Source: a virus
Virus record (IMG/VR): IMGVR_UViG_3300013104_000069
Coordinates: 1-27,009 of that record
DNA: 27,009 nucleotides
Strand: one strand, 5' to 3'
Shown here: positions 1-6,721 of the stretch, one piece after another
How the letters are laid out: every line of letters starts with the position of its first letter
Position numbering within the stretch: the stretch's first letter is position 1
Position numbers and translations under genes: made by a program
Notes under the pieces: generated by a model
What the model saw: only the letters and a program-made list of their open reading frames with translations
The model's database searches: none
What the model was told of the DNA's origin: nothing

Positions 1-7
1 ATGCACA

Positions 8-39
8 GGGGGGGTCAATTTTGCGTGACCCCTCCCCCC
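8..39. repeat. G/C-rich inverted repeat, possible terminator
   Basis: GGGGTCA (11-17) pairs with TGACCCC (26-32) across an 8-base loop, and the G-run from 8 and the C-run to 39 can extend the pairing. On the plus strand the stem is followed by a T-rich stretch (48-52), as in a factor-independent terminator; on the minus strand there is no U-run. It may instead mark an end region. Confidence 0.45.
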
Positions 40-89
40 GTCTTGACTTTTTAAAAAGTTTGAGAGAAGTTCGGCAAAAACTTAGAGCA

Positions 90-160
90 CCAGCAGGAAC
101 TGCGAGTTTGATAGCGTGTGGATTCTTAGGCCCCATTTCGCATCTCACAGTTCCTGCTGG
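90..160. repeat. 13-bp perfect inverted repeat
   Basis: CCAGCAGGAACTG at 90-102 is the exact reverse complement of 148-160, with a 45-base loop. An RNA from either strand would form a stable long stem. It lies downstream of the last gene of the minus-strand block. The loop is long for a terminator, so a structured RNA or protein-binding site is possible. Confidence 0.6.
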
Positions 161-297
161 CAAGTTGTTCAAGAGCCCAGCAACTACTCTTCCACTGTTT
201 CGCGGGAAAGCTCCTCATTCAACGAAACCACAGTGTTGGCTCGAAGCCCATGTTTCACTGGTTTCGGAGACGATGAAAGAACAATCCGCACCTAGTG

Positions 298-567
298 TTA
301 GATCGCTGAACTCTTGAAGTCTTCTGCCCTGACCTTGCGATGTACCCCTGTCACGTTCTCGTGGGCGATCTCATCGATAGCCTGGGCGATAGCGTTGTCA
401 CGATCCATCTCTGATAGGTCGCTAGGTACAGCAGCCACACGAGCAAGCAGGCTCAGTGTGTTGTGTCCTAGGGCGAGATCCCTGTGGTACCACTCACTGA
501 AGGAGGTGAATGGATCGATGGGATTGTCTACTGTTGTGAGCATGTACTCATCCTGCACGTCAGCCAT
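298..567 (-). CDS. Conserved small acidic phage protein
   Basis: An 89-aa acidic protein without membrane segments or cysteines. Its N-terminal part contains YMLTTVDNPIDPFT followed by an EWY, and its C-terminal half is helical with an AIDEI segment. I recall small phage proteins with the same LTT-DNP-DPF-EWY pattern, often beside the RNA-polymerase-like gene, but know no function. The ATG is preceded by a strong AAGGAGG, and the TAA of the upstream polymerase-like gene is part of that ribosome site, so the two are probably translationally coupled. It is the last gene of the block before the non-coding end. Coding status is confident; function is unknown. Confidence 0.8.
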   Translation of the reverse strand: MADVQDEYMLTTVDNPIDPFTSFSEWYHRDLALGHNTLSLLARVAAVPSDLSEMDRDNAIAQAIDEIAHENVTGVHRKVRAEDFKSSAI

Positions 568-577
568 TACTACCTCC

Positions 578-3352
578 TTACGTGATGCTTCTCTTGAGAG
601 TGGTTACAGAGACCCCTAGTTGTGAGGCGATCTCTGCCTGTGTGTAGCCCTGATCGGCCATGGCCTTGGCACGGTTGGTCTTGGCACTGGTCATCAGAAG
701 GTCCTGTCTTGGCATAGCCAACTGCTTGACAACGTCAAGATCAGCGTTCTCCAAGATGGACTTCAGCTTGCTCGGACTGATGGCGCCTGCCTGGATGGCG
801 GCCCATTCCTGGGGTGTGATCTGGACGGGGGTCTTCTTGGCCCCGGTCCTTACACGAGCCTCGGCTAGTGCCTGCGACTTGATCTTCTTCAGCTCGTCCA
901 CATCCATGTCGGGCTTGTTACGCTTCTTCTCATCGACGATAGCGTTAGCCAGAATCTGGGCGGACCTCTCACGAGGCGAGTTCAGAAGAGCCGTGTTGAG
1001 CTTGCTGTTCAGGGTCGTGACCTCATGGGCATAGGCCTGCTTCGCAGAGGGGCTGTACGGGATGTCCTTGACGGACAGCGTAGCCTTACGTGCGTCGTTT
1101 GCCATAGCCTTAAGACGGTTGGAGTGATCGGCGTAGATCTGCTCCATCTTGGTGTTCTCTTTCGAGACCAAGGTGTGAGCGTTGTCCGTCAGAGCGAGCT
1201 TGTCGATCTGCTCCGTCTTGTATTTGGTCTGACCCTTGGCGTTGATCCAGTGTTCGCCAGTATCGACGAACCTCTTTTGGCCGGTGTTGGGATCGATCGC
1301 GCCGCCCTGCTTGACGGTTGCGAGCTTGCGCTTGTTGATCGTGGCCTGAGAAGTTGCCCTGGAGATGAGCGTTGAAGCTCCGCCCTGAGGGTTCTCCTGA
1401 TATTTCCGACGAAGAGCAGAGATGCCATTCTTCTGCTCGGAGTACTTGTAGTCGAGAACGTGCTTCTCCGCGTCGATGACGACCATGGAGTGCTTGACCG
1501 CTCGAGCAAGCTCGCTGTCGGTGGCACCCTTGATTGTCATATCCGTGATGAGGTTGGAAATCATCCCCATCTCGAAACCGGTTCCGCGCTTCGACTTGCC
1601 CTTTGCAGGGTAGACGACCTTGTTCTCGGCTGCACTCCAGTGCCCACCATCGATCGTGGGCATTCCGTCGTACTTCGGGAAGGCCCTCTTGGAATCGAAT
1701 CCCTTGAGGTCCTCGAGAGCGGGAGAGCTCTTCACCCGGCCATGGTTGTTCGGGATGACCAGAACCGTGTCGCCATCGAAGTCGGCACCCGACAGTCGCT
1801 CAGCGACCTTGTGGTTGATACCGACAGCATCCTTCGCAAGACCCAGAGTCTTCTTGGCCTCGCGCTGGTTGTTGTTGACGACTAGCTCAGGAATCTCGAA
1901 CGTGCCTCCGTGCGGGAAGCGAACCAGCGCGACACGTGTGCCGTTCTCGAAGTTGGGAGCGTAGATCTCCGTAGGCTTCATCGAAGGGATCGGCATCAGC
2001 ACGTGTGTGGACTGACCGGGCATCATGGCTGCCTTGAGATGGACGGACGCGCTGTCCGTTGACTCGGCGAAGGACTTCAGGAGTTCCCGCTTGATGGTCG
2101 GGTTCGTCAGCTTCATGATCTCGTCGAGCTCCGCCTTGCGGTTCGAGTAAGTCATGTCGAGCTGGCTCTTGGCGAGCTGTGCGGACTGCTTGGACAGGAA
2201 CTGAGAAGGCAGGTTTCGAGACCAGGTGTCCCATGAACCTTCCTCACCAGAACCATCCTTGTGGCCCACGATGTTCATCGCCGAGGTAACGCGTTCCTTA
2301 CCCGTGACCGGGTCGCGTTCGACCATCTGCCGGACGGTTGCACCGAACGGGTTGTCCTTGTCATCCTTCTGCGGCTTCATCGCGTCGAGCTTGTTGTCTG
2401 AGCGCGACTTGTTGGTGTGGAACATGATGTCCACGCCGGGAGGCATGTCGTCCTTGTAGACGGCCATTCCCTTGAGGTAGTGCGTGCCATCGACTGAAAC
2501 GCGAACCTGCGCGTAGCGAGCATTGCCGATAGACACGTCCTTGACGCCCGGACGGATATACATCGTTCCGTCGAGCTTGCTTCCGCCATCCTCATCCCAG
2601 ACCACCGCGACACGCTTCGAAGAAATGTCGAGGGGTTCGTGGATTCCGAGATATGAGCGACCGCCGTCCTCAGAGAACTCCTTGATCTGACGGATCTCGT
2701 GGCGCGCTGCTTTGAGATCACGGTACTCGGTACCGGGAGGGCAGAGCACCTTGAGCGTCGTCTTGTTCGAAGTTCCCAGCTGATCCACCTGAACTGAGTG
2801 AACCACGTAGCCCTGCTCCTTGAGGACGGCCACAGCAGTGGCAAGCTTGTCCTTGGAGATGCCGAGCTGTCGTTCCACTCCGGTGCCGACGTCGATGTAC
2901 TTCTTCTCGTCGACCTGCGTCTTGAGCATGGAGGCGGTTGCCTGAAGGACATCCAGCTTGTCCTGGACGCCCGGCTTGAGGTACGAGCGAACCGTGGCCT
3001 CAGGGATGCCCAGCCTGCGCGAGATCGCCATGTTGGAATATCCGGTGTCCCGAAGGGACTGGACCATGTTGATGTCGTGCTGACGCTGAGCGTTCTTGGC
3101 GATCGACCGAGCAGCGCGAAGCTGCGTGGTGTTCATGTCGAAGGCGGTTGCCACCTCGGACTCGGTCATGCCCGACTTCAGGAGCTCGCTGACGTGGTCG
3201 AGGAACTCCTTGTTGCGCTTCCCGCTCGTGTCGTCTCCACCAGAACCCCACGGGTAGCGGCCAGAGTGTCGAGGGGTGCCGTAGTGCTTCAGGCCGTCAT
3301 CGTCGGGGTGGAGTCCGATCGACCTGAGGTATTCCTCGATCCCGATGATCAA
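578..3352 (-). CDS. Single-chain DPBB RNA polymerase-like protein
   Basis: A 924-aa protein. Residues 523-528 read ADFDGD inside LSGADFDGDTVLVIPNN, the metal-binding signature of double-psi-beta-barrel RNA polymerases (bacterial beta-prime NADFDGD; YonO-like phage and QDE-1-type enzymes). Residues 308-316 (DIMFHTNKS) lie where a second barrel with a catalytic lysine would be expected, but that is tentative. Downstream residues 594-650 (MGMISNLITDM, then ELARAVKHSMVVIDAEKH) resemble the conserved region after the catalytic loop of YonO-type proteins as I recall them. The N-terminus (residues 55-125) has two helix-turn-helix-like segments, and the C-terminus (residues 896-922) a third. It starts at TTG, overlapping the TGA of the upstream exonuclease, with GGGAGA in front. 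The likely role is transcription of phage genes by a single subunit. A terminase or structural role is less likely given DFDGD. Confidence 0.82.
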   Translation of the reverse strand: MIIGIEEYLRSIGLHPDDDGLKHYGTPRHSGRYPWGSGGDDTSGKRNKEFLDHVSELLKSGMTESEVATAFDMNTTQLRAARSIAKNAQRQHDINMVQSLRDTGYSNMAISRRLGIPEATVRSYLKPGVQDKLDVLQATASMLKTQVDEKKYIDVGTGVERQLGISKDKLATAVAVLKEQGYVVHSVQVDQLGTSNKTTLKVLCPPGTEYRDLKAARHEIRQIKEFSEDGGRSYLGIHEPLDISSKRVAVVWDEDGGSKLDGTMYIRPGVKDVSIGNARYAQVRVSVDGTHYLKGMAVYKDDMPPGVDIMFHTNKSRSDNKLDAMKPQKDDKDNPFGATVRQMVERDPVTGKERVTSAMNIVGHKDGSGEEGSWDTWSRNLPSQFLSKQSAQLAKSQLDMTYSNRKAELDEIMKLTNPTIKRELLKSFAESTDSASVHLKAAMMPGQSTHVLMPIPSMKPTEIYAPNFENGTRVALVRFPHGGTFEIPELVVNNNQREAKKTLGLAKDAVGINHKVAERLSGADFDGDTVLVIPNNHGRVKSSPALEDLKGFDSKRAFPKYDGMPTIDGGHWSAAENKVVYPAKGKSKRGTGFEMGMISNLITDMTIKGATDSELARAVKHSMVVIDAEKHVLDYKYSEQKNGISALRRKYQENPQGGASTLISRATSQATINKRKLATVKQGGAIDPNTGQKRFVDTGEHWINAKGQTKYKTEQIDKLALTDNAHTLVSKENTKMEQIYADHSNRLKAMANDARKATLSVKDIPYSPSAKQAYAHEVTTLNSKLNTALLNSPRERSAQILANAIVDEKKRNKPDMDVDELKKIKSQALAEARVRTGAKKTPVQITPQEWAAIQAGAISPSKLKSILENADLDVVKQLAMPRQDLLMTSAKTNRAKAMADQGYTQAEIASQLGVSVTTLKRSIT

Positions 3353-3915
3353 AGGTCTCCCTCTTCTCTCTTCTTCTCGATGTAGGCGGAGAAGGTCTTG
3401 ATCTTCTCCATGACGTACTTGATGTCGGCCGGGATTGCATGCTCCAGCCTGATCTCGTTGTTCTGGTAGATCCGGAGTTCAATCCGGTCCATGTCCAGGA
3501 ACGGGTCGAACCCGTACTCGAGACAGAACAGAGCAGCGTAGACGAGAAGCTGCTTGAACGAGGTGGGGCCAGTGCCCGTCTTCAGGTCGCTGATGCGCAG
3601 AACGCGCTTCCTGAAGGATATGGCATCGACGGTGCCGAAGCAGTCGACCGAGTAGAACAGCACGACCTCGGGTTCCATGCGGTAGCCGATGCAGTCGTTG
3701 ACGTACATGTTGAACGTCTTCTGACTGTTCCTGGCCCACACGCCCAGCTTGATCATCTCCTGCGCGAGAGCGTGGAGACGCGTTCCGAGGGCAGCGGCCT
3801 GCGCGGTGGTGAGCAGACGATCCAGTTGATCCAGATCGTAGTTCAGCCACGAGTACTTACTTGCGGAGAGCCGGGCGTGATGGTTTTGCACCCCATAGTG
3901 CGGCGTAAACTTCAT
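3349..3915 (-). CDS. PD-(D/E)XK exonuclease, RecB/Cas4-like
   Basis: A 188-aa protein with the RecB-nuclease motif order: GTRLH with H48, GTVDA with D97, SDLKTG with D110 and K112, and QLLVY (Q122, Y126), matching the H-D-(D/E)XK-QxxxY pattern. This family degrades or trims DNA ends and commonly serves phage recombination or replication. I chose the ATG at 3915, which has a purine-rich AAGGAAGAG ahead of it; extending upstream to 4014 gives a Ser/Thr/Arg-rich translation that is only the shadow of the upstream nuclease. It overlaps that gene's last 59 bases and its stop overlaps the TTG of the polymerase-like gene. No four-cysteine iron-sulphur cluster, as found in many Cas4 proteins, is evident. 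Confidence 0.78.
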   Translation of the reverse strand: MKFTPHYGVQNHHARLSASKYSWLNYDLDQLDRLLTTAQAAALGTRLHALAQEMIKLGVWARNSQKTFNMYVNDCIGYRMEPEVVLFYSVDCFGTVDAISFRKRVLRISDLKTGTGPTSFKQLLVYAALFCLEYGFDPFLDMDRIELRIYQNNEIRLEHAIPADIKYVMEKIKTFSAYIEKKREEGDL

Positions 3916-4183
3916 GAAGGATCTCTTCCTTGTTCTCAGGGAATATGAAAGCCGCGTAGGACATGTTGCCGAAGAGCTCGACGTAGTAGTCCTGATTGGG
4001 CTGATGGTTCGCATCGGGAGAGGCTTTCACCTCAAGCATGGCCCATCGGCTGTTGTAGAGCACGATGAGGTCGGGGATGCCCTGCACTAGGTTGGCGTCG
4101 TTCTTCATGATGAAACAGCCCGGAAGCAGCTTCTTGAGTTCTTTGATCAACTCTGCCTGAAAAACAGATTCCAACTTGGACAC
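3857..4183 (-). CDS. VRR-NUC-like PD-(D/E)XK nuclease
   Basis: A 108-aa protein with KNDANLVQGIPDLIVL (D38) and AMLEVKAS (E51, K53), then NHQPNQDYYV. This D-(10-15)-ExK-Q spacing is typical of small VRR-NUC / resolvase-like nucleases that cut branched or flapped DNA. An in-frame ATG at 4237 exists, but the DNA between 4184 and 4237 is a TATAAT promoter region, and GTG at 4183 has a strong AGGAGG, so I chose the GTG. It heads a nuclease-nuclease-polymerase string. The exact subfamily is inferred. Confidence 0.72.
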   Translation of the reverse strand: MSKLESVFQAELIKELKKLLPGCFIMKNDANLVQGIPDLIVLYNSRWAMLEVKASPDANHQPNQDYYVELFGNMSYAAFIFPENKEEILHEVYAALWGAKPSRPALRK

Positions 4184-4225
4184 GGCACCTCCTAACGAGA
4201 CAAAAAGAAAGGGCTTGATCTCTTC

Positions 4226-4248
4226 ATTATAGGCCATGATTACGATGC
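4226..4248 (-). promoter_or_regulatory. TATAAT promoter, copy 1
   Basis: On the minus strand ATGGCCTATAATGA occurs here, with TATAAT at 4231-4226. The same ATGGCC/ACGGCC-TATAATGA core occurs at 13921 and 25735. It lies about 45 bases upstream of the GTG start at 4183, suitable for a host-sigma promoter with a 35-40 base leader. A consensus -35 is not visible, although a half-site TAATACCC (4253-4260) sits just upstream. Confidence 0.6.
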
Positions 4249-4265
4249 GACATAATACCCTTTTT

Positions 4266-4766
4266 CTATTCGACGAGGCGGAACTGCTGGTAGGTAGGCC
4301 AGACGAACGTTCGCTTGTGGGCAGCCACCAGAATCTCGCTCAGGACTAGCCCGTGCTTGACTGCTGCCTCTTGGATCGTGTCGTAGATGTCGCCCGTCTT
4401 CATGTCAACGATCTTGGTGTTGCTCTCCTTCCAGATGCGGGACTCGAACTGTAGGTGGTAGCGGATGGCGAAGTAGCGGGGGCGCCACTGAAGGTTGCTC
4501 GCGGCGCAGTTCGTCTTGTCGCCGTCGAGGTGGATGAGGGATATGAAGTCGTCACGGTGTGGCTCGTCGAGGAAGGCCTCGGCCACGATGTGGTTGACCT
4601 GTCTGGTCTTGGTCTTGCCGCCGTCAACGGGGAGGTTGACCTTGAGGTGGCCCTGCTGGTTCTTGCTGGGGGTGAGGGTGCGGTCGTACTTGACGTTGCG
4701 GATCTCTCCGGCGTCGCTGACCTCGTAGTTGGGGGATCGGGCGATCACTCGCCATTCGGCAGTCAT
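4266..4766 (-). CDS. NUMOD4-HNH homing-type endonuclease
   Basis: A 166-aa protein. Residues 4-30 (EWRVIARSPNYEVSDAGEIR) are a NUMOD4 DNA-binding motif. Residues 57-94 carry the HNH core: VNHIVAEAF (H59), LIHLDGDKTN (H79, N86) and SNLQW (N91). Residues 118-150 look like a NUMOD1-type C-terminal helix-turn-helix. Such proteins are free-standing homing endonucleases that cut specific DNA and spread with it. The open frame extends to 4952, but the extra residues translate the A/T-rich control region, so I take the ATG at 4766. Its ribosome site is weak. It sits between the interrupted helicase and the nucleases, which fits a selfish insertion. Confidence 0.85.
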   Translation of the reverse strand: MTAEWRVIARSPNYEVSDAGEIRNVKYDRTLTPSKNQQGHLKVNLPVDGGKTKTRQVNHIVAEAFLDEPHRDDFISLIHLDGDKTNCAASNLQWRPRYFAIRYHLQFESRIWKESNTKIVDMKTGDIYDTIQEAAVKHGLVLSEILVAAHKRTFVWPTYQQFRLVE

Positions 4767-4842
4767 CAGGGAGTCATGGGTCCTTCCGGAGGTCGATCTG
4801 TCAAATGTCAAAAATTTTCGCAACAAACTTTTTTCTTGCTTA

Positions 4843-4852
4843 GGTACTACCC
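4843..4852. promoter_or_regulatory. Palindromic operator-like site 1
   Basis: GGTACTACCC, one base short of the GGGTANTACCC consensus shared with 4940 and 5007. Symmetric, so it probably binds a dimer. A half-site (GGGTATTA) follows 12 bases away at 4865-4872. Confidence 0.55.
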
Positions 4853-4939
4853 TATTATTATTTTGGGTATTAGCGCGAATATATAAAAGAGTTTTACTAG
4901 AGATTTTTGACAAAATGACAGATTTTCGAGGCGAAACGG

Positions 4940-4950
4940 GGGTAATACCC
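4940..4950. promoter_or_regulatory. Palindromic operator-like site 2
   Basis: GGGTAATACCC, a perfect odd-centred palindrome (GGGTA-A-TACCC), the best member of the set. It lies mid-way in the control region. Confidence 0.6.
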
Positions 4951-5006
4951 AAGATTTGGGCCGTTTTTGGGCCTTCAGGACGCCGCCGACCGATGACGGG
5001 CCTGAA

Positions 5007-5033
5007 GGTATTACCCTGTTTTTTTGGGTATTA
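5007..5033. promoter_or_regulatory. Palindromic operator-like site 3 plus half-site
   Basis: GGTATTACCC (5007-5016) followed after a T-rich 9-base spacer by GGGTATTA (5026-5033). Together they can also form a small hairpin in RNA, so a terminator for the helicase transcript is an alternative reading. Confidence 0.5.
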
Positions 5034-5107
5034 AGTCGACGGCCTGAGCCGACCGAAATCGGCCGTTCCCAGATGTACCGTAGTTCAATACCCTTTTTTG
5101 GTCAGAT

Positions 5108-6721
5108 TTAGGCGGCTGTCTCCAGCGCCCGCATGCTGTACCGGTTCTCGTTGAAGTTCTTCTTCTGCCCCAGTGACTTCCGAACTGCCTGATCGATCCA
5201 GGAGTTCGACTGGAGAACGTAGTAGTGAAGCTCGGTGAACGGGGTGTTCAACCGATCGATGCGACCGAATGCCTGGTGCCACGCCTTGTAGGAGTAGGTG
5301 AGGCTCCAGAAGACCATCGCATCTGTGGTGACGCAGTTCCAACCCTCAGACCCAGCGGTGTACTGAACCAGGTAGACCCAGCGGTCAGTCTCCGGAACTT
5401 CCTGGTGCTTGTGCCCGTTCCACTCGGCGAGGGTGAACCGGGTTGTCTCTGGGGCTGGGTCCGACCTGCTCGAGCTGCTGTCCGGAACACACGACCTTCC
5501 AGATTCGTCCATCGAAGAACTTGTCCTCGACGCATGTGCCACAGCTGAGGCAGTTGTACACGATGTAGCCTCCGCTCCCTTCTGCCGGCTCGAGGACCCG
5601 GTGGAGGCAGGTGGCGGGGTTGGCCCCGTCTTCTCGGCTCCAGATGAGCTCGGCCATTCAGTCGTCCTCTCCGTCTCTGATGTGGACTCGTCCGATGCTG
5701 AAGTCGGCTGTGCGCGGTCGAAGCACGCTACCGTCGACGCCTGGGATTCGCTCTCGTAGGAAAGCGACGTGGTTGAAGTCGATCTCGTCCCCGACCTCTT
5801 CTGCGTCAACGATGTCGTCGAACACGTTGTGAGTGATTCGCTGCTTGACAAGCTCGGTGTCGTAGTCGTCGAGGAAGCCAAGGTCCTCAACATCTCCAGC
5901 TCGTAGTCGAAGTTGTAGAACACAATCAGCCGGGGGTGCCTCGTCATGAGCGATCGCACAAACTCCAATCGACTCGGATCCGAGTTCACAACCTTCCGGG
6001 CGACAGTGAACAACTCCGCGATGTCCCTCAGTGGTTTCTCTTCGAATACGTTCCATCGGCCCTTGAAGACCCTTTCTAGCGCTTCTGAGTCATGCTCTAG
6101 GCAGACTTCGCTGACAATTCGTCGGGTATGTCTTTCGTACGGCATTTCGACAAGGAGTTGTTCCTTGTATCGCACCAGCTTGCCTTCTCCCATGAAACGA
6201 TCAACCTTGGGGTACTTGGCGAATCGATTGAAGACTGCATGTTCCCGAAGGAACGCTGTGCGATTCTTGTAGAACCCGTTAGCAACAAATAGAGGGATGT
6301 AGTCAAGCCACCCATCGCCAGGCGTAGCGCTGAGCATGATCCACCGATTGCGCTTTGCGATCTTGATAAGCGCATCAGCCCAGGCCCCAGATCCAACAGC
6401 TCGTTGCTCGTCGAAGATGAAGAAGGCGTCTGTGACATCGGTGTATCTTCCTATGTTGTTCCAGGAGTCGACCGTCAGTACACCTGCGATCGTCGCGTCG
6501 GGGTTCTTACTGATTGCGAAAGCCGCGAATTCTTTCTCCCAGTCGAGAGAATTTCGCTTCTTGGCTGTGGTGATGATGTAGATGTCTTTCGGGGTCTCGT
6601 TCCGCACGTAATATGCGGCTGCCGTGATTGACTTCCCCGTACCTACATCACCCCACAACACTTTCCCGTTACCAAGCTTGGAGACAGCATCCTCTTGGTG
6701 GGGATGGAGGGTTGGACCCAC
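5108..6721 (-). CDS. SNF2-type helicase, interrupted
   Basis: An SF2/SNF2-like DNA-dependent ATPase. The N-terminal half carries Walker A (GDVGTGKS, residues 24-31), FIFDEQ (motif II, residues 102-107), MLSATPG (motif III) and ends near FYNFDYELEMLRTL (residue 281). The C-terminal half resumes at AEWNGHKH (about 5428) with YTAGSEGW (motif V) and QAFGRIDR (motif VI). Between them the frame stays open but reads as a Ser/Thr-rich string of about 150 residues with poor codon bias, while another frame there has good codon bias. The gene therefore looks split by about 430 bp of foreign coding DNA. Start is GTG directly after the upstream TAA. A functional helicase would need removal or bypass of the insert, or tolerance of it. 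Confidence 0.75.
   Translation of the reverse strand: MGPTLHPHQEDAVSKLGNGKVLWGDVGTGKSITAAAYYVRNETPKDIYIITTAKKRNSLDWEKEFAAFAISKNPDATIAGVLTVDSWNNIGRYTDVTDAFFIFDEQRAVGSGAWADALIKIAKRNRWIMLSATPGDGWLDYIPLFVANGFYKNRTAFLREHAVFNRFAKYPKVDRFMGEGKLVRYKEQLLVEMPYERHTRRIVSEVCLEHDSEALERVFKGRWNVFEEKPLRDIAELFTVARKVVNSDPSRLEFVRSLMTRHPRLIVFYNFDYELEMLRTLASSTTTTPSLSSSESLTTCSTTSLTQKRSGTRSTSTTSLSYESESQASTVACFDRAQPTSASDESTSETERTTEWPSSSGAEKTGPTPPPASTGSSSRQKGAEATSCTTASAVAHASRTSSSMDESGRSCVPDSSSSRSDPAPETTRFTLAEWNGHKHQEVPETDRWVYLVQYTAGSEGWNCVTTDAMVFWSLTYSYKAWHQAFGRIDRLNTPFTELHYYVLQSNSWIDQAVRKSLGQKKNFNENRYSMRALETAA
5385..5657 (-). CDS. Small Cys-rich protein inside the helicase gene
   Basis: Up to 90 aa, in a frame offset from the helicase. 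It starts with MAELIWSREDG after a good GGAGAGG site, directly following the TGA of the preceding reading-frame fragment. A Cys/His set (CLHRV, then YNCLSCGTC and VVCSG) resembles a small zinc-binding fold. GC-rich third positions support translation through about residue 70. The last 25 or so residues overlap the resumed helicase frame and look like shadow, so the original C-terminus may have been replaced at the insertion junction. Function unknown; not an obvious HNH or GIY-YIG nuclease. Confidence 0.55.
   Translation of the reverse strand: MAELIWSREDGANPATCLHRVLEPAEGSGGYIVYNCLSCGTCVEDKFFDGRIWKVVCSGQQLEQVGPSPRDNPVHPRRVERAQAPGSSGD
5445..5880 (-). other. Insertion splitting the helicase
   Basis: Approximate limits of the segment where helicase sequence is lost and another frame has the genome's codon bias. 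It carries the 3-prime part of one reading frame (to a TGA at 5658) and the start of a second (5657). No terminal inverted repeats, direct repeats or transposase are visible. It could be a recombinational insertion, a small intron, or a rearranged gene order. Boundaries are estimated from where each helicase half stops looking like its family, so an error of 15-30 bp is likely. Confidence 0.5.
5658..5880 (-). pseudogene. 5-prime-truncated reading frame in the insertion
   Basis: A frame one base back from the helicase encodes about 73 residues with good codon bias, from DLGFLDDYDTELVKQRI to HIRDGEDD and a TGA. It has no suitable start at its 5-prime end: the upstream part of the same frame is only the shadow of the helicase, and the first internal GTG is 20 or so codons in. 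So it looks like the tail of a gene cut by the insertion junction, or a -1 frameshift product of the helicase N-terminal half. No slippery heptamer was seen. Acidic, no recognised family. Confidence 0.45.

Larger units (their letters stand above)
1..297. other. Non-coding, structured end region
   Basis: No reading frame here has convincing coding character; the open frames on either strand lack a good ribosome site and the codon bias of the genes. The stretch is rich in inverted repeats: a G/C-rich hairpin (8-39), a 14-bp perfect A/T palindrome (46-59), a 13-bp perfect stem (90-102 with 148-160) and a bulged stem around 200-236 built on CACTG/TTTCG. It follows the last minus-strand gene, so it could hold terminators, a small structured RNA or a genome-end or packaging element. 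The sequence alone does not decide. Confidence 0.5.
4767..5107 (-). promoter_or_regulatory. A/T-rich control region with palindromic sites
   Basis: This 341-bp gene-free stretch between the helicase stop and the endonuclease start is much more A/T-rich than its surroundings. It holds three full or near-full GGGTANTACCC palindromes (4843-4852, 4940-4950, 5007-5016), three half-sites (4865-4872, 5026-5033, 5087-5093) and a run TTTTATATATTC on the minus strand (4877-4888). The arrangement looks like a multi-site operator or a replication or transcription control region. No consensus -35/-10 pair with proper spacing was found. Confidence 0.6.

Noticed and set aside
21-317. Plus-strand open frame at the window start
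   Set aside because: No ribosome site, poor codon bias and a sequence dominated by the inverted repeats; no other plus-strand gene is supported.
4184-4237. ATG start extension of the VRR-NUC-like gene
   Set aside because: The extension translates a TATAAT promoter and its leader; the GTG at 4183 has a strong AGGAGG.
4799-4811. Two overlapping TTGACA-like -35 boxes on the minus strand
   Set aside because: No -10-like hexamer 16-18 bases downstream; the following sequence is G/C-rich.
4767-4952. N-terminal extension of the HNH endonuclease
   Set aside because: It covers the operator-like palindromes, is A/T-rich, and NUMOD4 homology begins directly after the ATG at 4766.
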